Assembly (NCBI GenBank): GCA_041690355.1
Contig: JAWLHK010000001.1
Location: forward strand, 310,001-374,000
DNA length: 64,000 bases
Source: JAWLHK01 sp041690355 [NCBI: bacterium]
Lineage (GTDB): Bacteria > J088 > JAWLBW01
Direction: 5' to 3'
How positions within the stretch are numbered: position 1 is the stretch's first letter; every line of letters begins with the position of its first letter. Positions 26,112 to 34,061 of the stretch are shown in pieces. The translations under genes were made by a program, and so were the position numbers. The notes beneath the pieces were generated by a model. It saw only the letters and a program-made list of their open reading frames with translations, was not told where the DNA came from and did no database searches.

Positions 26112-27545
26112 TCAGGCGGAGTGCGTGGAAGAGAACCCGGCCGGCGGAAAAAGGACGCGGATCGACAGCCCTGTTCCGTCGGGCCCGGCGCTGACCTTCA
26201 GCGTCGCCCGGTGCAGGCCGGCGATGCGGCGCACGATGGCCAGCCCGAGTCCAGAACCGGCGCTTCCGGGGCGCCGCGCGAACCGCTCGAAAACCCGTTC
26301 GCGCTCGGCTTCGGGGATGCCGGGGCCACGATCCGTGACGGCGAGCACGGCCCGGCCCTCTTCGACCCGGAGGCGGACGCCGACCTCGCCCCCGTCGCGT
26401 CCATGGCGGATCGCGTTGTCGACGAGATTGCGCACGAGAACCTCGAGCAGGGCCGCGTTTCCGTCGACGACGACCTCTTCGTTGGCCTCGAGATCGACCT
26501 CGACGCCCGACTTCACGGCCGCGGGGGTGAGCGCCGCCATGGCGGCGCGCACCGGATCGACCAGGCTGACCCGCTCGGTATCCCCCAGCGCGTCATCGGG
26601 CTCGAGGCGGGCCAGCGTCAGCATCTGGTCCACCAGATGGGCATGCCGATCGACGGCCGCCAGCAGATGCTCGAGCGCATGCCCCCGCTCGCGCTCGTCG
26701 GCCGCCGTCAGCGCCACCTGCGCCTGCGCACGCAACCCGGCGAGCGGCGTACGCAACTCGTGGGCGGCGTCGGCCGTGAAGCGCCGCTCGGCCGCGAGCG
26801 ATCGTTCGAGCCCCGCAAGCAGCTCGTTCAGGGCCGTCTGGAGCGGCCGCACCTCGCGCGGCACCTCTCCTTCGAGCGGGGCAAGGTCGTGGGGGCCGCG
26901 GCGTCCGACTTCTCGCGCGAATCCGTCGAGCGGCTTCAGGCCGCGCCGCACGGCCAGATAGACGCCGACGGCCAGCAGCGGAACCGCGAGAAGCAGCGGC
27001 GCAAGAATTCCGGCTGCGAAGCGGGCCGCAAGGCGTTCGCGGGGCGCGTGGCGCTGCGCGGCGGCAACCCGCAAACCGTCGTCGTCGGTGACGAAGACTC
27101 GCAGGCGCTCGCCGCCCACCGTGGCGTCGTGAAATCCATCCCGCACGAAGCCGGCAAGCGGCGGGCTCTGCGCCGACGAGCGCTGCAGCAGGTCGCCCGA
27201 AGGCGCACGAACCTCGAACCAGACCTCCTGCCGCCAGGCGCCCGCACGGCGGGACTCTTCGTCCCGTCCGCCGAAATCGTCCTCGCGCACCCGATCGGAG
27301 TCACCCCGGCCGCGCCGTTCGTGTCGGCGCGGGCGCTCATCCTCGTCCCCCTCGTCTTCGTCGTACTCGTGCTCGACACGCGCCAGCACCGCGCGCGCCG
27401 TCTGCGCGAGCTGCGCATCGAAGACCGCATCGATCTGCCGGTGCGCCGCGCGATAGCTCCAGACACCGGCCCCGATCCAGAGCAGCGCCGTGGCGGCAAG
27501 CACGAGCAGCACGAGGCGCCGGCGCAACGACGTTACGCCCGTCAT
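26112..27545 (-). CDS. Sensor histidine kinase (QseC/PmrB-like)
   Basis: 477 residues. Transmembrane helices lie near 9-29 and 176-199 and flank a periplasmic domain. HAMP-like region, H-box AADAAHELRTPLAGL with H262, N-box NLVDNAIRHG, and ATP-lid GPGIPEAERERVFERF then GLGLAIVRRI. The periplasmic domain carries an unusual charged stretch (residues 58-97) that starts with EHEYDEDEGDEDE, including E-x-x-E patterns like those used for Fe3+ sensing in PmrB. ATG at 27545 overlaps the regulator stop (ATGA). It presumably controls the cytochrome genes in front of it. Confidence 0.92.
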   Translation of the reverse strand: MTGVTSLRRRLVLLVLAATALLWIGAGVWSYRAAHRQIDAVFDAQLAQTARAVLARVEHEYDEDEGDEDERPRRHERRGRGDSDRVREDDFGGRDEESRRAGAWRQEVWFEVRAPSGDLLQRSSAQSPPLAGFVRDGFHDATVGGERLRVFVTDDDGLRVAAAQRHAPRERLAARFAAGILAPLLLAVPLLAVGVYLAVRRGLKPLDGFAREVGRRGPHDLAPLEGEVPREVRPLQTALNELLAGLERSLAAERRFTADAAHELRTPLAGLRAQAQVALTAADERERGHALEHLLAAVDRHAHLVDQMLTLARLEPDDALGDTERVSLVDPVRAAMAALTPAAVKSGVEVDLEANEEVVVDGNAALLEVLVRNLVDNAIRHGRDGGEVGVRLRVEEGRAVLAVTDRGPGIPEAERERVFERFARRPGSAGSGLGLAIVRRIAGLHRATLKVSAGPDGTGLSIRVLFPPAGFSSTHSA

Positions 27546-28213
27546 GCCTTGCCCTCGGCCGGGGGCACCATGTAGCCGACGCCGCGGATCGTGCGGATCA
27601 GGTCTTCGCCCAGTTTGCGCCGTAGGTGGTGAACGTGCACTTCGACGGCGTTGCTCGCCAGCGAGTCGTCCCATCCGTATAGCGCCTGTTCTATCTGACG
27701 GCGCGAGAGGACGCGCCCCGCGTTTTCGAGCAGCTCCTGCAGCACCGCGAATTCCCGCGGCGACAGCTCGACCGGTTCGCCGCGAAGCGTCACCCGGTGC
27801 GCGGCCGGGTCCAGCTCGACCGCGCCGTGGCGGATGGAGGATACGGCGCGGCCCCCCGCCCGCCGCATCAGAGCCCGCAGGCGGGCCTGCACTTCGTCGA
27901 GATCAAACGGCTTCACGACGTAGTCGTCGGCGCCCGCATCCAGCCCCGCGACCCGATCCTGCACCGCATCCTGCGCCGTCGCGATCAGCACGGGAGCGTT
28001 GCCCCCGCTTCCCCTGTATTCCCGCAGAACGTCAAGCCCGCTCCGTCCCGGCAGGCCCAGGTCGAGCAGGACGGCATCGTACCGCTCGTCCGCAAGCGCA
28101 TAGGCCGCGTCGGCGCCGTCGCGCATCCAGTCGACGGCATAGCCCGCCCTTACGAGGGCCGCGCGAACGGCGTCGCCGAGCAGATCGTCGTCTTCTACGA
28201 GAAGGATGCGCAT
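27542..28213 (-). CDS. OmpR/PmrA-family response regulator
   Basis: 223 residues. Receiver domain with acidic pocket EDDD, phospho-acceptor D51 (LLDLGLP), Thr of IATAQD and Lys of VVKPFD. The C-terminal winged helix ends SNAVEVHVHHLRRKLG...IRTIRGVGYM, closest to QseB/PmrA. The direct repeat CTTAAC-N5-CTTAAG in front of the cytochrome b561 gene at 29984-30000 fits the DNA site of that subfamily. Downstream of the cytochrome genes with a 64-nt gap and upstream of its kinase. Confidence 0.93.
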   Translation of the reverse strand: MRILLVEDDDLLGDAVRAALVRAGYAVDWMRDGADAAYALADERYDAVLLDLGLPGRSGLDVLREYRGSGGNAPVLIATAQDAVQDRVAGLDAGADDYVVKPFDLDEVQARLRALMRRAGGRAVSSIRHGAVELDPAAHRVTLRGEPVELSPREFAVLQELLENAGRVLSRRQIEQALYGWDDSLASNAVEVHVHHLRRKLGEDLIRTIRGVGYMVPPAEGKA

Positions 28214-28277
28214 CCTGATCTCCCCTTACCGCAGGCCTCACATCAGCGTACCACCGAGGCCGACGCGCCCGATACTT

Positions 28278-28865
28278 CTACGGGCGGGGAATGCGGACCT
28301 GCTCCTCGTCGAAGATGCCCGCGTCGGCGTTCCGGTGACAGGCGGCGCAATTCGCCGCGCTCCCGATCGAGGGGCGTGCGAAAACCCGTGACGAGACATC
28401 TTCATGACGCCGCTCGAAGTAGCGTGTCTGCGTAAAGCGCAGCGGCGTCTCGACGGCGGGGATGGACTGTGCGATACGACGCGAGCGCAGGCTCGGCGCC
28501 CGATCGGCCGCGTGATCGACGAGAAAGGCCGTGATCTCGGCGCGCGCGGCCGGATCCAGGCTCGCGTTCTCACCGAAGTGGTTCTCCAGATCGTCCATCA
28601 TCGCGATCCACGACCGCGTCGGGAGCAGACCCGGGTGGTAGAGCGTATGGCAAGCCGCGCACTCCTCCTTCCAGCGGGTGCTCGCGACCGGTTCGAGCTG
28701 GCGGAACCGGGTTCGCGCCCTGGCCCGCCCCCTTTCCTTTTCGAGCGGCTGCTCGGTGCGGCGATGTTCGTGTTCGTCCTCGTCATCGTCGTCGGCGGCC
28801 AGGTAGCCGGCGGCGCCCAGAACGCCAATCAGGGTCATGAGTTGTATCCAGCGGCGGAAGCCCAT
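28278..28865 (-). CDS. Diheme cytochrome c (DHC family)
   Basis: 195 residues, periplasmic. The signal peptide ends near YLAA; the mature N-terminus is a DDDDEDEHEH acidic/His cluster. Two CAACH haem sites are at C69-C72-H73 and C173-C176-H177. Members of the DHC family donate electrons to the haem protein SHP, encoded by the next gene upstream here (1-nt gap). This gene order with cytochrome b561 is known for DHC/SHP systems. Confidence 0.85.
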   Translation of the reverse strand: MGFRRWIQLMTLIGVLGAAGYLAADDDDEDEHEHRRTEQPLEKERGRARARTRFRQLEPVASTRWKEECAACHTLYHPGLLPTRSWIAMMDDLENHFGENASLDPAARAEITAFLVDHAADRAPSLRSRRIAQSIPAVETPLRFTQTRYFERRHEDVSSRVFARPSIGSAANCAACHRNADAGIFDEEQVRIPRP

Positions 28866-28866
28866 G

Positions 28867-29289
28867 TCATTTCTCCAAAGTCAGCGAAATCAGATAGTGC
28901 AGGACGTCGGCCTTCTCAGCCGGGGTGCACGCGCGTCCGAGCGTGTCATTGCAGTTGCGGCGGAACCACTTTTCGACCTTGGCCGCGTCGGTGAACCGGG
29001 CTGCATTCGCTGCCGGCGCGAGCGGATCAATGGTCTTGCCGGCCCGGGTGCGCCCCGGCCGCCGCGGATCGGCCGTGTGGCAGGTCGCGCAGGACGTGGC
29101 GTCGTTCCTTCCCGGGAACTCGCGGTGGAACAGGCTGTCGCCGCGCGAAGCCGACGGGACGAAGGCGGAATTCTGACCGCGCGCCTCCCTGGCGTAGCCA
29201 TCGAGAAAGCTCTGGGGCGTGTCGGCCGCGGCCCCACGGGGTACGGCCACGGCCGCGGCGAGCGCGAAGAGTACAGCAGGGGTCCTCAT
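28867..29289 (-). CDS. SHP-like monohaem cytochrome c (DUF1924)
   Basis: 140 residues with a signal peptide ending AAA-DTP. One haem site, C67-ATC70-H71, and the DUF1924/sphaeroides-haem-protein pattern SFLDGYAREAR ... WFRRNCNDTLGRACTPAEKADVL. The Asn region (RRNCNDT) matches the known family feature of an Asn as the displaceable haem ligand, allowing O2 or NO binding. Its physiological substrate is not established. The start overlaps the cytochrome b561 stop by 4 nt. Confidence 0.85.
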   Translation of the reverse strand: MRTPAVLFALAAAVAVPRGAAADTPQSFLDGYAREARGQNSAFVPSASRGDSLFHREFPGRNDATSCATCHTADPRRPGRTRAGKTIDPLAPAANAARFTDAAKVEKWFRRNCNDTLGRACTPAEKADVLHYLISLTLEK

Positions 29290-29942
29290 TTCCGCTCTCC
29301 CTCCGTGCTTTCGTCCGCATCGGCGGATTCGGCGCTCCGGTACTGGTACCCGCTGATCATGGCCTGCGCGAGGGGAATTTTTTCCAGACGCTCGTGCAGA
29401 ATCAGGGCCCCGATGTGCATGACGACGAAGCCGAGAATGACGAACTGCATCACCTCGTGCGGCTCTTCGATTATTTCCTCGAGGCCGACGCGATCGAACA
29501 GCCAGGGAGCAAGGGGGCCGGCCCCGTGCTCGACCGCGGCGAGCCCCAGTCCGGTCACGGCGGCCACGATCAGGGCTGCGTAGAGGGCGAGGTAGGCAAG
29601 CGAAGCGTAGGGGTCGTGGCCGAAGGCGCGTGTGCGCACCAGACGGCGTCGCCGCAGGGTTTCGGCCCACACGCGCGCATGAAAGAGCGCCGTGAAGCGC
29701 GCATGCCTTGGTCCGACGACGCCCCAGACGATGCGCGCAAGCAGCGCGCCGGCGAAGACGTAGCCGAGCGAGATGTGCGTGAGCCAGACGGCTTTTTCGG
29801 AGAGGCCCTCTTCGAGAAACTCCGAAAGCCAGGCCGTGGCCACGAGCAGCAGTATCGAGCCCGCGAGGGCCCAGTGAAGAACGCGCAGCACCGGATCGTA
29901 GACCCGGGCGCGTACCAGTGTCGTTTCGGCGGATTGTGCCAT
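29286..29942 (-). CDS. Cytochrome b561-family membrane electron carrier
   Basis: 218 residues with four transmembrane helices. Haem-ligand candidates are His in LRVLHWALAG, LTHISLGY, EEPHEVMQF and VVMHIGAL. It would pass electrons from quinol to the periplasmic DHC and SHP cytochromes. ATG at 29942 is chosen because AGGAGGA lies 6 nt before it. First gene of the operon b561-SHP-DHC-regulator-kinase; a PmrA/QseB-type box lies about 42-58 nt upstream. Confidence 0.9.
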   Translation of the reverse strand: MAQSAETTLVRARVYDPVLRVLHWALAGSILLLVATAWLSEFLEEGLSEKAVWLTHISLGYVFAGALLARIVWGVVGPRHARFTALFHARVWAETLRRRRLVRTRAFGHDPYASLAYLALYAALIVAAVTGLGLAAVEHGAGPLAPWLFDRVGLEEIIEEPHEVMQFVILGFVVMHIGALILHERLEKIPLAQAMISGYQYRSAESADADESTEGERK

Positions 29943-29983
29943 GGATTTCCTCCTGTCCATGACACTGAGCCTACCCGGCCCGT

Positions 29984-30000
29984 CTTAACCGGAGCTTAAG
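29984..30000. promoter_or_regulatory. PmrA/QseB-type direct repeat upstream of the cytochrome operon
   Basis: CTTAAC (29984-29989), 5-nt spacer, CTTAAG (29995-30000): an 11-bp-spaced direct repeat matching the CTTAAG-N5-CTTAAG boxes of PmrA-like regulators. It sits in the 62-nt gap in front of the b561 gene, with a TAGGCT -10-like box 10 nt downstream on the minus strand. Confidence 0.6.
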
Positions 30001-30004
30001 AGCG

Positions 30005-30733
30005 TCAGAATCCGCCGCCGAACTCGAGCATGAGCACGCCGTTGATGCCGGACAGGTCGGCGTTCGTCATCCCGACGATATCGACGCCGGTCACGGCACG
30101 GTAGCTCACGCCCCCGAGCAGGCGCATGAAGGACGTGATGTTCAGTTCGGCGCTGATCTCAGGTTCGATCACCCAGATACTCGTTGAAATATCCTGAATG
30201 AAGTCGTTATCGATCGGAGAGTAGCCCACGCCGCCGGACGCAAACAGACTGCCCAAGGTCATGTGCACGACCTTCTCGGGCCAGAAGATGTACTGCAGAT
30301 ACACGCCGCCGTACCCGAGAAATACTTTATCGTACAGCGTCTGCAGCGCGGGAACGGGAACCGAAATCTCGCTGCTCAGACCCATGCCGCCGCCACCCAG
30401 GACGAAGTGCTGGTCAATCAGCCAGCCCCCGCGCCCCCCCACGAGAACCGCCGTTTCACCGAGCACCTGGCCAAAGCGGAGCGTCGGGCCGCCGAAACCG
30501 CCGTGCTTGATGTCACCGGAGACCAGCGTCTGAATGGGGCGCTCTTCCTGCTGCGCGGATTCCTGTTTCCGTTCCGCCGGCGGCTGCTCGGCGACGGCCG
30601 GTGCAGCCTTCTCTTCCACGGCCGAGGAGGTTGCGGGTGTGGATGCGGGGGCCGTCACCGCTTCCTGGGCGTGGAGCGGGGACGCGAGCAGGGATAGGAG
30701 GAGAAGAGCCGGAGCGATAGCCGGGCGGAGCAT
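30005..30733 (-). CDS. Secreted, probably outer-membrane protein of unknown function
   Basis: 242 residues. Signal peptide ends PLHA-QEA, then a Pro/Ala/Glu-rich linker (about 23-65). The C-terminal domain is Gly- and aromatic-rich (HGGFGGPTLRFGQVLGETAVLVGGRGGW ... FGGGF ending in Phe), typical of an outer-membrane beta-barrel. No named family is recognised. A TACAAT box lies on the minus strand about 35 nt upstream and AAGAGG precedes the ATG. Same direction as the SDR gene, with a 110-nt gap. Confidence 0.75.
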   Translation of the reverse strand: MLRPAIAPALLLLSLLASPLHAQEAVTAPASTPATSSAVEEKAAPAVAEQPPAERKQESAQQEERPIQTLVSGDIKHGGFGGPTLRFGQVLGETAVLVGGRGGWLIDQHFVLGGGGMGLSSEISVPVPALQTLYDKVFLGYGGVYLQYIFWPEKVVHMTLGSLFASGGVGYSPIDNDFIQDISTSIWVIEPEISAELNITSFMRLLGGVSYRAVTGVDIVGMTNADLSGINGVLMLEFGGGF

Positions 30734-30843
30734 GCAAGCCTCTTTCGTGATTCGGCAGAAAGGATTTTTCATTGTACCAAGCAGAAAGCTCCGCCGGTCA
30801 TCCGACCCGGCCGGCAATCCGATCCGGAAGGCGATTCGGACGT

Positions 30844-31656
30844 CTATTCTTCGGTTCGCTTCAGACGGCGGGCGGCACCGCGGGCCACCGCGTGGGTCAC
30901 GGCCGGAATCAGACGGTGCGTGAGCGACGCCATCCGGGCGTGGCCGGTGACGAGGATCGTCGGCTCGTTGCGCGAAACCCCGCGCAGCGTCTGGCGGGCG
31001 GCTTCTTCGGGCGAAATGGCGACGCGGAAGGCGGGCTCGGTGTATTCGGCGTCGACCGTGACGCGCTTGCTGTCGGTCAGGATGGCCGTGTTCACGAATC
31101 CGGGACAGATGGCGCTTACCCGCACCCCGCGCCCGGCCACCTCGGCCCGCAGCGATACTGAGAGCCCGACCACGGCGTGCTTGCTCATGCTGTAGGCGGC
31201 GAGCGAAGGCGAGGGGATCAGGCCGGCGAGGCTGGCTGTATTGACGATGTGCCCGTCGCGCTGGCGCAGCATGACGGGCAGCGCGGCATGCACGCCGTGC
31301 ACGACCCCGCGGATGTTGACGTCGATCGTGCGGTTCCAGTCCTCGAGCGAGAAGTCCTCGGCCGGCCCGACGACGGCGATCCCCGCATTGTTGAAGAGAT
31401 AATCCAGCCTGCCCCGGGCGGCGGCGGTTTCTTCGACCAGCGAGCGGAATTCTTCGGCGTCGGTCACGTCCAGGAAACTCGATTCGGCGGAACCGCCGGC
31501 GCTCCGGATGGCCGCGGCGACCTTCTCGGCCTCTTCGAACTGAATGTCGGCGAGAACGACGTGGGCCCCTTTTTTCGCGAGCTGCTCGGCCAGTGCCTTG
31601 CCGATGCCCGAGGCGGCGCCGGTAACGATTGCGGTTTTTCCCTTGAACTTCGCCAT
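30844..31656 (-). CDS. Short-chain dehydrogenase/reductase
   Basis: 270-residue NAD(P)-dependent oxidoreductase. Cofactor motif TGAASGIG, NNAG, catalytic Ser in NTASLAG and the YSMSK Tyr/Lys pair are all present. The Asp in LADIQ after beta-2 favours NAD(H). A basic C-terminal extension (about 240-270) is typical of SDRs acting on lipids or membrane-linked substrates. Substrate unknown. Starts 14 nt after the preceding gene of the same strand. Confidence 0.92.
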   Translation of the reverse strand: MAKFKGKTAIVTGAASGIGKALAEQLAKKGAHVVLADIQFEEAEKVAAAIRSAGGSAESSFLDVTDAEEFRSLVEETAAARGRLDYLFNNAGIAVVGPAEDFSLEDWNRTIDVNIRGVVHGVHAALPVMLRQRDGHIVNTASLAGLIPSPSLAAYSMSKHAVVGLSVSLRAEVAGRGVRVSAICPGFVNTAILTDSKRVTVDAEYTEPAFRVAISPEEAARQTLRGVSRNEPTILVTGHARMASLTHRLIPAVTHAVARGAARRLKRTEE

Positions 31657-31670
31657 CGTGTTCCCCCCGG

Positions 31671-32423
31671 TCAGAACCGCCACTGGACGCCGACCTGTGA
31701 AGGACCGGCGACGACGGACCAGGTAACCTCCGGATCGCGCCGCAGACCGGCAACCGCCGGATTGTAGCGGGCACGATAGGTCTCCCAGGCATCTTCGGCG
31801 CCGGTCGGCGTGAACACCGTGCGCGGCGTCCCGAAGAGGATGGTCGTAGCCAGCTTGATGCCGGCCGAGGAAGGCTGATCGTAGACCCACCACATGACGG
31901 CGCCGGCGGCGACCCCGACGGCAGCCCCCTGAACGTACTGGAACCAGTGGTGCGACTCGGCTTCTTTGGCCGCCGTGTCCATGAGCACCGTTTCGGCAAC
32001 GGCGAGCTTCTGCTCGTCGGTCCAATCGGTGCGCGCGAAGGCCCGGTCGACCTGGGCGGCCGTGCCCCCTTTGGGCGCGGGAACGATGAGCATGCCGATG
32101 ACCCCCAGCGCCGAGGTCACGCCGCCGACGAGCGCGTCGTTGCGCACACGCTGGTCGGGCGTGGCCACGTAGAGCACCCCCTGCCCGATGGTGCCGATGG
32201 CGTAGATGCTCGTGAATCCCCACCACCAGTAGGCAGCGTAGCGGTCGCGTGCCTCGAGTTCACTGCGGATGAAGCTCAGCCGTGTCTTCACGTCGTCGAC
32301 CGGACTGGTCACGGCGGCAGACGGGAGCAGCGACAGCGGAGCAGTCACGGGAGCAGGGCTTTCGTCGGCGAAAGCGGGGGCGGCGACAGAGAGCAGGAGG
32401 GCCAGGGCGATGTAAATGCGCAT
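31671..32423 (-). CDS. Exported membrane-linked protein of unknown function
   Basis: 250 residues. Signal peptide ends AFA-DES. Hydrophobic stretches near 60-80 (YWWWGFTSIYAIGTIGQGVLY), 90-110 and 150-175 suggest membrane association. No family recognised. The promoter is the best leaderless example in the window (TTGCCG-N17-TATAAT-N6-ATG). Probably co-transcribed with the SDR gene. Confidence 0.72.
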   Translation of the reverse strand: MRIYIALALLLSVAAPAFADESPAPVTAPLSLLPSAAVTSPVDDVKTRLSFIRSELEARDRYAAYWWWGFTSIYAIGTIGQGVLYVATPDQRVRNDALVGGVTSALGVIGMLIVPAPKGGTAAQVDRAFARTDWTDEQKLAVAETVLMDTAAKEAESHHWFQYVQGAAVGVAAGAVMWWVYDQPSSAGIKLATTILFGTPRTVFTPTGAEDAWETYRARYNPAVAGLRRDPEVTWSVVAGPSQVGVQWRF

Positions 32424-32429
32424 CGGAGG

Positions 32430-32458
32430 ATTATAGACGGCGAGGAGCAAGTCGGCAA
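32430..32458 (-). promoter_or_regulatory. Consensus leaderless promoter of the 31671-32423 gene
   Basis: Minus-strand TTGCCG (32453-32458), N17, perfect TATAAT (32430-32435), then 6 nt to ATG. Confidence 0.7.
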
Positions 32459-32820
32459 ACCGCTCGCTGCGGGCAATCTGCCATGGACGGGGCATTCACC
32501 GGCAGCAGCATGGGTACAGCCTGAGTCTATCGCAGGCCGGCCGTATGCCTGCGAAGGAACAAGACTCTGCGGATAGCGGCCTTGGCGCTCCCCGCGCACG
32601 GGCCCGAGGTCGCGCGTCTGGTGCGGCACGTCGACAGCCGCGATGCGGACATGCGGGCGCCGCCCGGCGAGCAACTGATGACCGGCAGGTTTCGAAACTG
32701 CTTCATGACGTCTCTTCTCCTCGGGCCCATCCCCAGCATGCAGCATACGCCTCGGCACGAGGGACGGAAATGACATCCGTCAGGTCAGGCGGGAGAGAAC
32801 GAAGGGCGGAACCGGTTTTC
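32459..32820. other. Intergenic stretch with no supported gene
   Basis: About 360 nt between two divergent promoters. Several short Arg/Pro-rich frames exist on both strands, for example a 59-codon minus-strand frame from 32706. None has convincing composition, a recognisable domain or a good ribosome site, so I see no gene. It could be remnant coding DNA. Confidence 0.5.
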
Positions 32821-32827
32821 GGGCAAA

Positions 32828-32840
32828 CAAACACTGTTTG
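32828..32840. promoter_or_regulatory. 13-bp palindrome upstream of the DUF1592 operon
   Basis: CAAACA-C-TGTTTG, perfect inverted repeat, 29 nt upstream of the TATAGT box. Candidate operator for an unknown regulator. Confidence 0.4.
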
Positions 32841-32869
32841 AACCCATTTTCCCGGGACAACGGACGTGG

Positions 32870-32875
32870 TATAGT
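32870..32875 (+). promoter_or_regulatory. Putative -10 of the hydrolase-DUF1592-DUF1552 operon
   Basis: TATAGT matches the consensus at 5 of 6 positions; no good -35 is seen at 16-18 bp. It would leave a leader of about 64 nt. Confidence 0.4.
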
Positions 32876-32945
32876 AGGCTCTCGCGGGCGCTTCGCGGCC
32901 TGACGGCACTGGTGCGTCCGCGTTCCGCATCCCGGAGGAACCCCT

Positions 32946-34061
32946 TTGTCTTTCCGTATCGTCCCGTGGGCGGTCGCCCTGCCGCTCTGTTTCGCCTGCT
33001 CCGCCGATCCCGAACCCGCGGCGTTCGTGCCTGCCACCGGCGCCTGCACGACGGCCGCGACGGCCGACGCCCCCGTCGGTGAGGCCGGCCCCTACCACGC
33101 AGGATACCGTACCTTTCCCCTGACCTATACCCTGCCGGGGACCGAGCAGCCGCGCACCGTCACGGTCAACGTCTGGTATCCCACGCAGACCGAGCCGGCC
33201 GAGGGTACCCGCTACCTCGACTTCTGGCGCGACCGCGATGTCGCCGTCGACGCGCCCCCCGCAGCTCCGCTCGACGGCTGCGGCTATCCGGTGCTCGTCT
33301 ACTCGCACGGGCATATGGGCTTCGCCGGCACGGGGGCACACCTCGGACGCTACTTCGCGTCGCACGGCTGGGTGACGATCGCGCCTGACCACACCGACAA
33401 CACGCTCTACGACACCGACGATCCGCGCCCGACCCGGGTGTACTATGCCCGCTCGTTCGACCTTTCGCGGGCGCTCGACGCCGTGCGCGACCTTCCGGCC
33501 GGCGACCCGCTTCACGGGCGGATCGCGGCCGACCGGGTGGTCATGGCCGGACACAGCTTCGGCACCTTCACGGCCTGGGCGAGCGCCGGCGCCGCTTTCG
33601 ACGTCGACGCCCTGCGCGCCGACTGTCCGGCCCCGTCCGGGGTGTGCGCCGAGGCCGACCTCGCTGTCTTCGAGGATGGATTGGGCGATGATCGCATCGT
33701 CGCCGCCGTCCCGATGGCCGGGTCCTATCAGCGCGCGTGGTTCGGCGACGGTTATGCATCCGTTGCGATCCCCATCCTGCAGATGACCGGCGGCAACGAC
33801 CCGGTGGGGGCCGCGGAGGCCTGGGACTGGATGCGCGGCATCGACCTGACGTGGGTCGAGATTGCCGACGCCTGCCATGAATCGTTCGCCATGGGGGTCT
33901 GCGACACGCTCGACGTCACCGAAGGATTCCGCATCGTCGACACCTACGCGCTCGCCTTCGCCCGCTACCACCTGCTCGGCGACCGCGACGCCGCCGTTGC
34001 CGGCATCGTCGCCGGCACCACTTCTGTTTCTCCTCTCGTAACGTATCGGAGCTTGCCATGA
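32946..34061 (+). CDS. Lipoprotein alpha/beta-hydrolase (PAF-acetylhydrolase-like)
   Basis: 371-residue exported esterase candidate. Signal peptide with lipobox-like LCFAC (Cys18). The oxyanion region is VLVYSHGHMGFAG, the nucleophile S204 sits in AGHSFGTF, and a late His lies in DACHESF. TTG at 32946 is taken as start because GGAGGA lies 6 nt before it and no ATG fits. The stop overlaps the next gene (ATGA). The substrate is unknown. First gene of a four-gene operon of secreted proteins. Confidence 0.85.
   Translation: MSFRIVPWAVALPLCFACSADPEPAAFVPATGACTTAATADAPVGEAGPYHAGYRTFPLTYTLPGTEQPRTVTVNVWYPTQTEPAEGTRYLDFWRDRDVAVDAPPAAPLDGCGYPVLVYSHGHMGFAGTGAHLGRYFASHGWVTIAPDHTDNTLYDTDDPRPTRVYYARSFDLSRALDAVRDLPAGDPLHGRIAADRVVMAGHSFGTFTAWASAGAAFDVDALRADCPAPSGVCAEADLAVFEDGLGDDRIVAAVPMAGSYQRAWFGDGYASVAIPILQMTGGNDPVGAAEAWDWMRGIDLTWVEIADACHESFAMGVCDTLDVTEGFRIVDTYALAFARYHLLGDRDAAVAGIVAGTTSVSPLVTYRSLP

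Noticed and set aside
25797-27575. 592-codon plus-strand frame opposite the histidine kinase
   Set aside because: It is a shadow of the kinase, whose H, N and G boxes are clear on the minus strand.
32527-32706. Possible 59-residue minus-strand protein in the 32.4-32.9 kb gap
   Set aside because: It has an Arg/Ser/Cys-rich sequence with no domain, a poorly spaced ribosome site and competing frames of similar quality on both strands.
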